DNA of 64,000 nucleotides from positions 1-64,000 of the forward strand of contig CALSOP010000002.1 in assembly GCA_943788005.1 (NCBI GenBank). Direction: 5' to 3'. Numbering within the stretch: position 1 is the stretch's first letter; every line of letters starts with the position of its first letter. Position numbers and translations under genes: made by a program. This document shows, one piece after another, positions 1 to 7,529 of the stretch. Source of the stretch: an uncultured Gammaproteobacteria bacterium. Its GTDB lineage: Bacteria; Pseudomonadota; Gammaproteobacteria; Eutrophobiales; Eutrophobiaceae. The notes under the pieces were generated by a model, which made no database searches, had not been told where the DNA came from, and was given only the letters and a program-made list of their open reading frames with translations.

Positions 1-180
1 ATTATCCAGCATACCAAGCTTATCTAGCATTGATGTCTTTTCTTCGGATAATTCGGCAACCAGATCAGTATTGCGTTCTTTTAGCGCGACGAGCTCTTTG
101 ATTAGAACATCATGAAGTTCACTCAAAACAGATATTTCTTGTCTGAGTAAAGACAAAAACCTTCCCTGTGTTTCACTCAT
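1..180 (-). CDS. flgN: FlgN flagellar export chaperone, N-terminal part
   Basis: The first 60 codons of a gene that runs off the left edge. The start reads MSETQGRFLSLLRQE and continues as a charged, leucine-rich helix (LSELHDVLIKELVALKERN), as expected of FlgN, the cytoplasmic chaperone for the hook-filament junction proteins FlgK and FlgL. The ATG overlaps the flgM stop codon (ATGA), so the two are translationally coupled, the usual flgM-flgN order. The assignment rests on helix character plus position; the C-terminal half is outside the window. Confidence 0.82.
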   Translation of the reverse strand, partial: MSETQGRFLSLLRQEISVLSELHDVLIKELVALKERNTDLVAELSEEKTSMLDKLGMLDN

Positions 181-509
181 GATTTCTCATCTCCGATTTT
201 AGAATCAAGCAAGCCCTCGAATTGAGCCATTTTTTCTGCAGTCTTATTACTATCAACAGTATAAGTGCCTTCTAAGATTGCGCTTCTAATTGATTCGACG
301 CGTTTAGTATCAACAACGGGTTGTTTAGCGATACTGCTTTCTAGCGCTCTGAGTTTTTCCGCCTGATCTGTTAAATTAACCCTGTCATCAGCGGTTCCTT
401 GTGTTTTATTTCCAGCTGCATTTTCATTGTTTCTGGTCTGTTCTGCTTGTTTCTGACTAGCAAGACCGGATAACAGTGAATGATTCGAACCTTTTATTTC
501 ATTAACCAT
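177..509 (-). CDS. flgM: FlgM anti-sigma-28 factor
   Basis: Negative regulator that binds FliA (sigma-28) and is secreted once the hook is complete. The 110-residue product begins MVNEIKG. Its C-terminal half has the FlgM pattern: a DRVNLTDQAEKLRALE helix, then VDTKRVESIRSAILEGTY, the region that contacts sigma-28. A GTG twelve bases upstream (521) is also in frame, but a GGAG ribosome site lies six bases before the ATG at 509, so I chose 509. It has its own sigma-28-type promoter upstream and flgN overlapping downstream, giving the usual feedback circuit. Confidence 0.9.
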   Translation of the reverse strand: MVNEIKGSNHSLLSGLASQKQAEQTRNNENAAGNKTQGTADDRVNLTDQAEKLRALESSIAKQPVVDTKRVESIRSAILEGTYTVDSNKTAEKMAQFEGLLDSKIGDEKS

Positions 510-545
510 ATGTTGCTCCACAATTTTCGTTTTCTATCTAGTTAC

Positions 546-573
546 TTATCGTCCGTCTCAGACTAAAACTTTA
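546..573 (-). promoter_or_regulatory. Sigma-28 (FliA) promoter of flgM
   Basis: On the minus strand TAAAGTTT is followed after 12 bases by GACGATAA, against the enterobacterial sigma-28 consensus TAAAGTTT-N11-GCCGATAA: a perfect -35 and one mismatch in the -10, with the spacer one base longer. It lies between the flgA stop and the flgM start, where a class III flgM promoter is expected. Confidence 0.7.
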
Positions 574-595
574 ATCATTTTTTAATAAAAAATGT

Positions 596-1155
596 CTATA
601 AGTTCACATTTATCAAGTATTTGTCGATTATCACACCTTCGACTATACGCTTGGTTTTCATATTTTTAACTTTAATTCGTTCACCGATAGCGCCTTTAGA
701 CATCGCTTTTCCTTCTGCTCTTACTTCAATCACAGAATTTTTTTGCAATCAGAGTAACCAGTTGACCACGGTTTATTGCCATGGGTAATTTTATGTGATT
801 GTTTATCAAAACAGCGCCTTTAGATAGGTTTTGAGTCAATATTTTGCCTTTTACCTGATTTAAATCGCTGAAATAGCCAGATGAAAAACGGTTTGATATT
901 CATCTTTACTAAGGATATATCTGCTTCAGTCAGAATTTTGTTGCGTGTCGCTGCCTGTTTAAGAATAACAACCTGTTTGAAATTATTTATTGTTATGGGC
1001 ACATAAAGAGACCACGGTTTATGGTCTGTACAACGTATACCAACGGTGCTGCGCCCTTGTCGCGTTTCATACCCTTGACTAAACGCTTCAAGTGGCATTG
1101 TACATCGATGTAAACTTAAGCGCGGGTCAAGGTGACCTACTTTAATTTGTATTTC
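596..1155 (-). pseudogene. flgA: FlgA (P-ring assembly chaperone), 5'-truncated and frameshifted
   Basis: Remnant of the periplasmic chaperone for flagellar P-ring assembly. The minus-strand reading gives VGHLDPRLSLHRC, then a GRSTVGIRCTDHKPWSLYV segment typical of FlgA. After at least one frameshift near 740-880, the SAF-domain C-terminus follows (AEGKAMSKGAIGERIKVKN, then EGVIIDKYLINVNL). The N-terminal domain and signal peptide are missing because IS copy 1 abuts at 1156. flgA normally neighbours flgM-flgN, as here. With the start gone and the frame broken it cannot make functional FlgA. Confidence 0.88.
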
Positions 1156-1238
1156 TGTACCCCGTCAGCACCATGTGGACCAACTAGCCTGATTGTCTAA
1201 GAGATAGTTTTAGTTCATCGTTAACCCAAGAGGAAACG

Positions 1239-1601
1239 ATGATGACAAGTAAAAGAAGTGTAGAACATACTGTGCGCGATATTCGTCGACGCACCCGTAA
1301 AAAATATTCAGCAGAAGAAAAAATTCGTATCGTACTTGAAGGCTTACGTGGCGAAGAAAGCATCGCTGAGCTATGTCGCAAGGAAGGACTAAACCCAAAT
1401 GTTTACTACCGTTGGTCGAAAGACTTTCTGGAGGCAGGTAAGAAACGTTTATCAGGCGATATCGTACGTGAAGCGACCTCAGATGAAGTCAAAGAACTGC
1501 GTGCTGAAACATCTGCGCTGAAAGAAACCTTAGGCGAAGTAGTCATGGAGAATCGGCTGCTTAAAAAAAGCGTGCTCGGGGATGGGGAGGACGATATATG
1601 A
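1239..1601 (+). CDS. IS3-family transposase OrfA, copy 1
   Basis: 120-residue DNA-binding subunit. It has a helix-turn-helix (RKKYSAEEKIRIVLEGLRGE, then SIAELCRKEGLNPNVYYRW) followed by a leucine-zipper-like coiled coil (about residues 80-112) as in IS3-type OrfA proteins. It would recognise the terminal inverted repeats. AAGAGGAAACG just before the tandem ATGs is a good ribosome site. Its stop overlaps the orfB start as ATGA. A run of seven A at 1563-1569 near the 3' end could allow a -1 slip into orfB; that frame stays open to the orfB ATG. Confidence 0.93.
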   Translation: MMTSKRSVEHTVRDIRRRTRKKYSAEEKIRIVLEGLRGEESIAELCRKEGLNPNVYYRWSKDFLEAGKKRLSGDIVREATSDEVKELRAETSALKETLGEVVMENRLLKKSVLGDGEDDI

Positions 1602-2596
1602 GGTACTTAGCATCGGATAAAGTCGAGATTATTCAACTGGTACAGAACTCAGATCTGTCGGTTCGACAAACGCTGACTCGGCTGGACATTCATAAGTCCA
1701 CTTTTTACAACTGGCTCAAACGTTATGAAGAGAATGGCGTTGATGGCTTGGAAGACAAGAAGCCGATTCCCCATGCGGTATGGAATAAAATCACCGAAGA
1801 CCACTGTGAAGCCGTTATTGAGTTAGCCTTAGAGAAGCCTGATTTGTCTCCACGAGAGTTAGCCGTAAATTACACTGACAACAAGGCTTACTTCGTCTCA
1901 GAATCCACGGTGTACAGGCTGCTGAAAGAACAAGACTTAATTGCCAGTCCGGCCTATATCCTGATGGAGGCCAGTGATAAGTTTCAACAGCCCACTACGC
2001 GCGTGAATGAGATGTGGCAAACGGATTTTACCTATTTCAAGATTATCGGTTGGGGTTGGTATTACTTATCCACGGTATTAGATGATTACTCACGTTACAT
2101 TATTGCCTGGCGTTTATGTACGGGCATGAGTAGCCGTGATGTCTCTGATACGCTGGATGACGCCTTACGCTTTACGGGACTTGATACAGTAAAGGTAAAT
2201 CATAAACCGCGTTTACTCAGTGACAATGGCCCGTGTTATATCTCCGGTGAATTAGCCGATTACCTTGAAGAAAACGGTATGACGCACACTCGAGGTCGAC
2301 CTTATCATCCACAAACACAAGGCAAGATAGAGCGCTGGCATCGTTCAATGAAGAATCAGATATTACTTCACCACTATTATTTCCCCGGGGAACTGGAGGA
2401 ACAGTTGCAGCGTTTTGTGAGTTATTACAACCATGAGCGTTATCATGAATCACTTGATAACCTGACACCGGCTGATGTCTTTTATGGGCGTGGCGAAGAA
2501 ATACTAAGTCAACGAGAGCTAATCAAACAAAACACGTTAGCGATGAGACGACAAATGCATTACGATAAACAACAAGTGAAGCACATAACCTATTGA
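1598..2596 (+). CDS. IS3-family transposase OrfB (DDE integrase core), copy 1
   Basis: 332-residue catalytic subunit. An N-terminal HTH (residues about 10-55) is followed by an HTH_21-like segment and an rve/DDE integrase core: WQTDFTYFKI (first Asp), LSDNGPCYIS (second Asp), and HPQTQGKIERWHRSMKNQ (Glu). All three acidic residues are present, so the enzyme looks active. It differs from copies 2 and 3 at one residue in the segment DLIASPAY, where they have threonine instead of this alanine. Translationally coupled to orfA. Confidence 0.95.
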   Translation: MRYLASDKVEIIQLVQNSDLSVRQTLTRLDIHKSTFYNWLKRYEENGVDGLEDKKPIPHAVWNKITEDHCEAVIELALEKPDLSPRELAVNYTDNKAYFVSESTVYRLLKEQDLIASPAYILMEASDKFQQPTTRVNEMWQTDFTYFKIIGWGWYYLSTVLDDYSRYIIAWRLCTGMSSRDVSDTLDDALRFTGLDTVKVNHKPRLLSDNGPCYISGELADYLEENGMTHTRGRPYHPQTQGKIERWHRSMKNQILLHHYYFPGELEEQLQRFVSYYNHERYHESLDNLTPADVFYGRGEEILSQRELIKQNTLAMRRQMHYDKQQVKHITY

Positions 2597-2656
2597 TGAA
2601 CTAATGTGTCTCTTAAATCAAACCGCTACCTGTCCAAAAGGTTTTGACGACGTACA

Positions 2657-3989
2657 ATTAAAGTCACACATTGGATCAGTGTGTTTTCCAGCTTTCTTGT
2701 TAGGACAAAATCCGGCGACTAAAATAATTTGTGCCAGTTATTCACAGATACTTTCTGAAGATTTTTCAAATCAATGCAGATTATTAATGTCCGAGCCATG
2801 GTACAAAGACGTATTTCCTAGCACGGTATTATCACCAATAAAAAATACCGCCAGTGAGTTCGATACAACCATACATGGTAAACGTATAGCCACTTCACTT
2901 GGTGGCACACTAACGGGACGCGGCGGTGATTTTATTATCATTGATGATATTAACAAAGCCGCTGACTTTACATCTGCAAGTAGCCGTGAAACTGCAAATC
3001 AATGGTTTGATAATACTCTTCAATCACGTCTTAACAGCATGAAAGATGGTTGTATCATTGTGGTACAGCAACGTATACATGCCGATGATTTAGCCGGTCA
3101 TATTTTAATGAAAGGTGATTGGGTGCATCTGAATCTTCCGGCGATAGGTCAGGAAGAACAGTACATTGCTATCAATGACAATGAAAACTATCACTTCAAA
3201 AAAGATGAACTTTTGCATGAAGCTCGCTTGGACAGAGATAATCTGGAACAACAACGGAAAAATGTTGGTGGTTACATTTTTAGTTCACAGTATCTGCAAT
3301 CCCCTGTGCCAGAAGAAGGCAACCTTATCCCGGTCGAAGCGTTTAGAAATTTTGATAACTATCCTATTCATCATAAAGAGGACCTAATTGTCCAATCTTG
3401 GGATATCGCTTCAGGTCAAGGTGAACACAACGATTACAGTGTAGGTACTATTTGGCTTTACCGTTATAACGAATACTTTCTTCTCGATATTGTGAGACGA
3501 AAGCTAAGTTACAGCGAATTACTTCTTGAAGTCAGGCGGCAAGCACAAGAATCAAATGCAAATTTGCTACTCATAGAAAAAGCAGGTGTGGGAATCGCGT
3601 TAATTGATGATTTAAAACAGTATACCAATCTTAATGTTGTCCCAATTGTGCCAACAAAGGATAAGGTTACACGCATGGTACCAGGAACTGCCGACATTGA
3701 AGCAGGTAAAGTCGCCTTACCAAAAGAGGCGTTATGGAGAGCTGAGTTTGAAAAGGAATGTGCAGAATTTCCTCACGGGAAGCATGATGATCAAGTCGAC
3801 AGCCTCAGTATGTTCTTAGACTGGGCTCGGAAACGACGTGAAACAGGACAAGAATATACAACTCTTCTAGCAGGGCTTGATGCTTTGAAACGACCGCCCG
3901 CTCCAAATGAGCTACGTACTATAGAAGACATCAAAAACTTGCTATGGCCAGATATTTTGAGAAAAGACGAAGGAGACGATGATGAGTAA
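2657..3989 (+). pseudogene. Phage-type terminase large subunit, N-terminus removed by IS
   Basis: About 440 residues of a TerL-like packaging ATPase/nuclease. The remnant opens at LKSHIGSVCFPAFLLGQNP, the end of the Walker A region, so the adenine-binding part and most of the P-loop were lost where IS copy 1 abuts. Retained: Walker B (GDFIIIDDINKAADF), a coupling-type segment ending VVQQRIHADDLAG, and the three acidic clusters of the nuclease domain (QSWDIASGQGEHNDYSVG, LLLIEKAGVGIAL, HDDQVDSLSMFLDW). An ATG at 2604 inside the IS opens the frame but gives a chimeric N-terminus. No portal or capsid gene follows; the next genes are a small protein, DUF2924 and a recombinase. Confidence 0.88.
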
Positions 3990-4149
3990 AACATTAAAAT
4001 CGAAAGCAGACGCTCTACTTTTTCGCATAGATCAATTAGGAGTTCGAAAACAATCCCCTAAAAATTCTGACATAAAACGAGCAAACAAAAAGTTGAAGGA
4101 GGTTGCTGATCTTACTGGATTAAATATTCGAATTGAGGAGGACGCTTAA
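3982..4149 (+). CDS. Small basic protein, 55 residues, in the terminase/recombinase module
   Basis: Starts at the second of two tandem ATGs, six bases after AGGAG, and overlaps the end of the terminase gene (ATGAGTAA). The product begins MSKTLKSKADALLFRIDQLG and ends LNIRIEEDA: a lysine-rich helical protein with no motif I recognise. The tight overlap with terL and the strong ribosome site argue that it is real. It could be a DNA-binding or adaptor partner of the terminase; that is a guess from position only. Confidence 0.6.
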   Translation: MSKTLKSKADALLFRIDQLGVRKQSPKNSDIKRANKKLKEVADLTGLNIRIEEDA

Positions 4150-4208
4150 AAAAAATGATAATGTAATTTTCCTACCAACTTTATTTCACTTATCTGTCTA
4201 TCAGACTA

Positions 4209-4241
4209 CCTCCAGATTGATTTTTAATTTCAATCTGGAGG
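4209..4241 (+). terminator. Rho-independent terminator after the 55-residue gene
   Basis: A perfect 12-bp stem (CCTCCAGATTGA / TCAATCTGGAGG) with a nine-base AT loop, followed by CTCTTTTC. It closes the terL/small-protein unit and separates it from the DUF2924-recombinase pair. Confidence 0.8.
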
Positions 4242-4327
4242 CTCTTTTCAAACTACTCCATGATACCTTAATATTTTAAGTTTTAACCTGCATAATTGAC
4301 TGGCTATGCTGGTGACAGTATGGCTCC

Positions 4328-4774
4328 ATGGAGTCTATGAAACGCGAAGATATTAATAAGCCTTTGTCACTAAATGATATTGAAACCAGCACTAAAGCTA
4401 AACTCCGTGAGTCATTCGAATTAGTATTTAATGTTCCACTGCAACAAAATGTCAGCCTTGATTTTATGAAAGGTAATTTAGCCTGGATACTTCAAGCAAA
4501 ACAACAAAAATTAAATCCCATTCATTTAAGAAAAAAACTGATTAAAAAAACCAATGGTGTTATGCCCAAACATAAAACACTTTATCAAACAGGTACCCGC
4601 CTTGTCCGTGAATGGCAAGGACAAAACTATGAAATCACTATCATGGATAAGGACTATCACTGGCAAGGCAAGCAATATAAAAGTCTAACTGCCATAGCCT
4701 ATGAAATCACAGGCACGAAGTGGTCAGGTCCCCGCTTCTTTGGATTGAACGATAAAGAACAAAAAATAAAATGA
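4328..4774 (+). CDS. DUF2924 family protein, partner of the serine recombinase
   Basis: 148 residues. The C-terminal half carries the DUF2924 pattern: PGTRLVRE-type segment (here QTGTRLVREWQGQNYEITIM), then YKSLTAIAYEITGTKWSGPR and FFGL. DUF2924 genes commonly precede a large serine recombinase, and here the stop overlaps the recombinase ATG by four bases, so the two are coupled. The molecular role is not established; a DNA-binding or directionality role is plausible. In-frame ATGs exist at 4328 and 4337. Confidence 0.85.
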   Translation: MESMKREDINKPLSLNDIETSTKAKLRESFELVFNVPLQQNVSLDFMKGNLAWILQAKQQKLNPIHLRKKLIKKTNGVMPKHKTLYQTGTRLVREWQGQNYEITIMDKDYHWQGKQYKSLTAIAYEITGTKWSGPRFFGLNDKEQKIK

Positions 4775-6489
4775 ATAAACAGCCTCCATCTATAAAACGC
4801 TGTGCCATCTACACCCGCAAATCATCAGAAGAAGGGCTAGAGCAATCGTTTAATTCTCTGGATGCACAAAGAGAAGCTTGTGAATCTTACATCACAAGCC
4901 AACAACATGAAGGTTGGTCAATCTTACCTAATCAATATAATGATGGTGGTTTCTCTGGTGGCAATACGGAACGTCCTGCTCTCCAACAGTTAATCAATGA
5001 TATTAAGAAGGGAAAGATTGATGTTGTTATCGTTTATAAAGTAGACCGGCTTAGTCGTTCATTAGCGGATTTTGTCAAAATTATCGATTTATTTGATCAA
5101 CATGAGGTGTCCTTCGCTTCAATAACTCAGCAATTCAACACCTCTAGTTCTATGGGAAGATTAACACTTAATGTTCTACTCTCCTTTGCTCAATTTGAAA
5201 GGGAAGTCACCAGTGAACGAATACGAGACAAGATTGCCGCCTCGAAAAAAAGAGGCATGTGGATGGGAGGTGTTGTGCCATTAGGCTATGACGTTATCGA
5301 AAAGAAACTAGTAGTGAATAACAACGAGGCAAAAATAGTAAAACATATTTATGAACGCTATATAAAACTCGGCACCGTTAGAAAATTGAAAGAAGAACTG
5401 GATGCAGAAGGTTATCTCAGTAAACAACGTGACAAAGATCAATGCCGTGGTGGAGGCAAACCTTTTAGTAGAGGTGCGCTATACGCCTTACTCAAAAATC
5501 CACTCTATATTGGTAAAGTTGCACACCAGGGTAAATTGTTTGAAGGTCAACATGGAGCCATTCTTGATGCCGATTTATGGAATCAAGCACAATCCTTATT
5601 AAATGAAAACAGACAACATAATCAATCCAGAAATTCTGCAAAAGATCCGAGTTTATTTGCAGGTCTGATTGTTGATGATAATGACAACCCCATGAGCCCC
5701 TCCCATACCCGAAAAGGAAATATCCGTTATCGTTATTATGTTTCTCAAGCTGTCTTGCAATACCGTGAAGCGGATGCAGGCAGTGTCTTACGCATCTCAG
5801 CGAATAAGATAGAAGGCCCTGTTATTAAACGACTAATGCAATGGTTACAAATGCCAGACAAATTACTTAACGCTTTCAGTCACCTTAATTTAAGCGCAAA
5901 AAAACAAACGACAATCATTCAAAATGCAAAAAAAGCGGTAAAGAATTGGGATGAATTATCTCCTGCAAATAAAATTGCTTGTCTAAAAATCATTATTAAA
6001 AAGATACAAGTAGGTTACGAAAGCATTGATATCACCCTCTCCCGTACTGGAATATTTCAGTATTTATTGAATACTGAGTCTGACAATGAAACATCGAACA
6101 ATGAGAATATTGATGATGAATTTACACTCTCTATCCCCACCAAGTTGAAACGATGTGGTCACGAAACAAAACTGATTATTGCTGATGAGTATGTCAGTGA
6201 TTCCAATCCAACCACCACACTTGCGATACAAAATGCACTCAAAAAAGCATTGATTTGGAATCAGGCATTAACGACAGGTGAAGTTTCAAATATGGCACAG
6301 CTTGCAAAGCAAGAAAACGTCACACAACGCTATATCGCTCATCTCATCAAATTGGCTTTTTTAGCGCCTGATATTATGGAAGCCATAATGAAAGGTAACA
6401 TTCCACCAAGACTTGCACTTGATCGTCTCAAAAAAGGCATTCCATTAGACTGGAAAGAACAACGACTCGAATTCGGTTTTACTCTGTAA
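4771..6489 (+). CDS. Large serine recombinase
   Basis: 572 residues. The resolvase/invertase domain (about 10-160) carries the nucleophile region CAIYTRKSSEEG and the motifs YKVDRLSRSLADF and LNVLLSFAQFEREVTSERIRDKI. A recombinase domain follows (about 180-290, with PLGYDV and KNPLYIGKVAHQG), then a variable C-terminal part with a late helix-rich segment (LAKQENVTQRYIAHLIKLAF) like those of phage and transposon recombinases. No canonical four-cysteine zinc ribbon is evident. It would integrate, excise or invert the element carrying it. Full length appears intact, next to its DUF2924 partner. Confidence 0.95.
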   Translation: MNKQPPSIKRCAIYTRKSSEEGLEQSFNSLDAQREACESYITSQQHEGWSILPNQYNDGGFSGGNTERPALQQLINDIKKGKIDVVIVYKVDRLSRSLADFVKIIDLFDQHEVSFASITQQFNTSSSMGRLTLNVLLSFAQFEREVTSERIRDKIAASKKRGMWMGGVVPLGYDVIEKKLVVNNNEAKIVKHIYERYIKLGTVRKLKEELDAEGYLSKQRDKDQCRGGGKPFSRGALYALLKNPLYIGKVAHQGKLFEGQHGAILDADLWNQAQSLLNENRQHNQSRNSAKDPSLFAGLIVDDNDNPMSPSHTRKGNIRYRYYVSQAVLQYREADAGSVLRISANKIEGPVIKRLMQWLQMPDKLLNAFSHLNLSAKKQTTIIQNAKKAVKNWDELSPANKIACLKIIIKKIQVGYESIDITLSRTGIFQYLLNTESDNETSNNENIDDEFTLSIPTKLKRCGHETKLIIADEYVSDSNPTTTLAIQNALKKALIWNQALTTGEVSNMAQLAKQENVTQRYIAHLIKLAFLAPDIMEAIMKGNIPPRLALDRLKKGIPLDWKEQRLEFGFTL

Positions 6490-6603
6490 TTCTACCAGCC
6501 CGAACTAGCAAAAAAGCGATTAGAGACTATTCGAATAATTCAAGATATTTCGCATAATGTAGTTCGCTACAAGGAGCAAATAGCAGCGATGGATGAGCTG
6601 TAA
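6490..6603 (+). pseudogene. Orphan C-terminal fragment, 37 codons
   Basis: Directly after the recombinase stop, in the same frame, 37 codons with no start run to a TAA: it begins FYQPELAKKRLETIRIIQDI and ends QIAAMDEL. It looks like a protein C-terminus (amphipathic helix) rather than random sequence, but I cannot assign a family. It could be the tail of a chromosomal gene interrupted by the element or a readthrough extension of the recombinase. Confidence 0.35.
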
Positions 6604-6631
6604 GCTTATGATTTTATAAGAAATTAAATAA

Positions 6632-6656
6632 TCTCTGCGGAGACACTCCACAGAGA
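6632..6656. terminator. Hairpin between recombinase and tRNA-Ser
   Basis: Inverted repeat TCTCTGCGGAG / CTCCACAGAGA with a three-base loop and one mismatch. No T-tract follows on the plus strand, so it is a possible terminator or structured spacer for either direction rather than a canonical intrinsic terminator. Confidence 0.4.
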
Positions 6657-6666
6657 CCAGACTTGA

Positions 6667-6757
6667 TGGCGGAGAGAGAGGGATTCGAACCCTCGATACG
6701 CTATTAACGTATACACACTTTCCAGGCGTGCTCCTTAAACCACTCGGACACCTCTCC
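6667..6757 (-). tRNA. tRNA-Ser (anticodon GGA)
   Basis: A 91-base minus-strand sequence folds as a class II tRNA: acceptor GGAGAGG with TCTCTCC, discriminator G and encoded CCA, D arm GTCCGAGTGGTTTAAGGAGC, anticodon loop with GGA, a long variable arm, and T arm GGGTTCGAATCCC. The 14 bases at its 5' end are repeated 168 bp away, at 6912-6925. Confidence 0.97.
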
Positions 6758-6925
6758 GTAATTAATCAGTTCTTTTTGAATTTGCGATTTGCTGTGAACT
6801 CAAACCGACTCCGTCGGTTATCCCTAAACCATTATTCCGGACATCCTGTCCTCCACCCTTCGGGCTAGCTTCACTACGTTTCGCTGTTCAATTTTGTTCC
6901 AGACAAAATTGTCGGACACCTCTCC
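6744..6925. repeat. Hairpin-rich insertion flanked by a direct repeat of the tRNA-Ser 5' end
   Basis: TCGGACACCTCTCC occurs at 6744-6757 (the 5' end of tRNA-Ser) and again at 6912-6925, followed by GTAATT and TAATT respectively. Between them lie compact hairpins: AACCGAC-TCC-GTCGGTT (6803-6819), GGACA-TCC-TGTCC (6839-6851), a short CCC-TTC-GGG, and CAATTTTGT-TCCAG-ACAAAATTG (6889-6911). No open reading frame. This looks like a small non-autonomous insertion or REP/BIME-like element that duplicated the tRNA end. Confidence 0.6.
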
Positions 6926-6947
6926 TAATTCATTGAGGTTGCGAAGA

Positions 6948-7394
6948 TTAAAGAATAAAGCCTATGGTTGCAATGAGTAGCAAGAAGTTAAAACGAATGA
7001 GCACTGTTTTTAGCTTTCGCTTTTTGCAGATGGCGATGAGGTTGATTTCCCCACGACTCAAATCACAGGTAGAAAGCATTTCGTCCTCTGTAGCACCGCG
7101 GTTGAATAAGGCAATCGCCTGTTTATAACCTGCTCCACCCGACTCGCCGACTTCGAGCTTATCCTGACGATCAGTTATATTGCGAAATTGATGTTGATAA
7201 GCATGTAGTTTTTCAGAGATCCCACGACTACAGGACAATAAGGCATTTACTTCTTCGTTTAATTGGTTGATACGCTGATATTGATGCAAAGTCTTCTTGC
7301 GAAGATGCTGCGTTGAGAAAAATAATACCGCAACCACGACACTGAGGACTAACGGCATCAAATTATAAATAAGCTCTAGATGTGCGCTATTCAT
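6948..7394 (-). CDS. DUF2802 family protein of flagellar/chemotaxis loci
   Basis: 148 residues: an N-terminal membrane helix (LMPLVLSVVVAVLFFSTQ), a coiled-coil stretch (about 30-80), then the DUF2802 segment YKQAIALFNRGATEDEMLSTCDLSRGEINLI, a helix-turn-helix-like fold. In pseudomonads and relatives this family follows cheW in the motor/chemotaxis cluster. The unusual C-terminal tail (VLIRFNFLLLIATIGFIL) adds a second hydrophobic segment. It now lies detached from other flagellar genes. A terminator sits just upstream, so it probably has its own promoter if expressed. Confidence 0.75.
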   Translation of the reverse strand: MNSAHLELIYNLMPLVLSVVVAVLFFSTQHLRKKTLHQYQRINQLNEEVNALLSCSRGISEKLHAYQHQFRNITDRQDKLEVGESGGAGYKQAIALFNRGATEDEMLSTCDLSRGEINLIAICKKRKLKTVLIRFNFLLLIATIGFIL

Positions 7395-7430
7395 TACTAT
7401 TCACCTGATATTTAATCATTATTAATTTAT

Positions 7431-7464
7431 AAAAAAACGAGGTATGCCATCCTTGGCACCCCTC
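7431..7464 (-). terminator. Rho-independent terminator downstream of the 53-residue gene
   Basis: On the minus strand GAGGGGTGCCA-AGGA-TGGCATACCTC forms an 11-bp stem with one mismatch, followed after a G by seven T. It ends the transcript from the small gene at 7530-7691 and insulates the DUF2802 gene. Confidence 0.75.
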
Positions 7465-7529
7465 ATGACACAGGTACTAGATCTAACAATTAGTACCTAA
7501 ATCGCTCTTCCTAAGAGACTTTGTCATTC

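Larger units (their letters stand above)
1156..2656 (+). mobile_element. IS3-family insertion sequence, copy 1 (1501 bp)
   Basis: Bounded by imperfect inverted repeats beginning TGTACCCCGTCAGCACC (left) and ending GGTTTTGACGACGTACA (right), with TG...CA termini. Contains overlapping orfA and orfB. It is almost identical to copies at 7742-9242 (inverted) and 21820-23322. The flanking triplets are TTC on the left and ATT on the right, so no target-site duplication is seen. flgA is cut at the left edge and a terminase at the right edge: the copy sits at a rearrangement junction rather than a clean insertion. Confidence 0.95.

Noticed and set aside
1184..1398. Minus-strand frames inside IS orfA (repeated at the other two copies)
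   Set aside because: Exact antisense shadows of orfA; they recur in each IS only because the IS is repeated.
2217..2468. 83-codon minus-strand frame inside orfB, present in all copies
   Set aside because: Antisense shadow of the DDE domain; no ribosome site of its own.
6667..6925. tRNA-end repeat as the attachment sites of the serine recombinase element
   Set aside because: The repeats enclose only 154 bases without the recombinase, and large serine recombinases do not usually use tRNA ends; more likely a separate small insertion.
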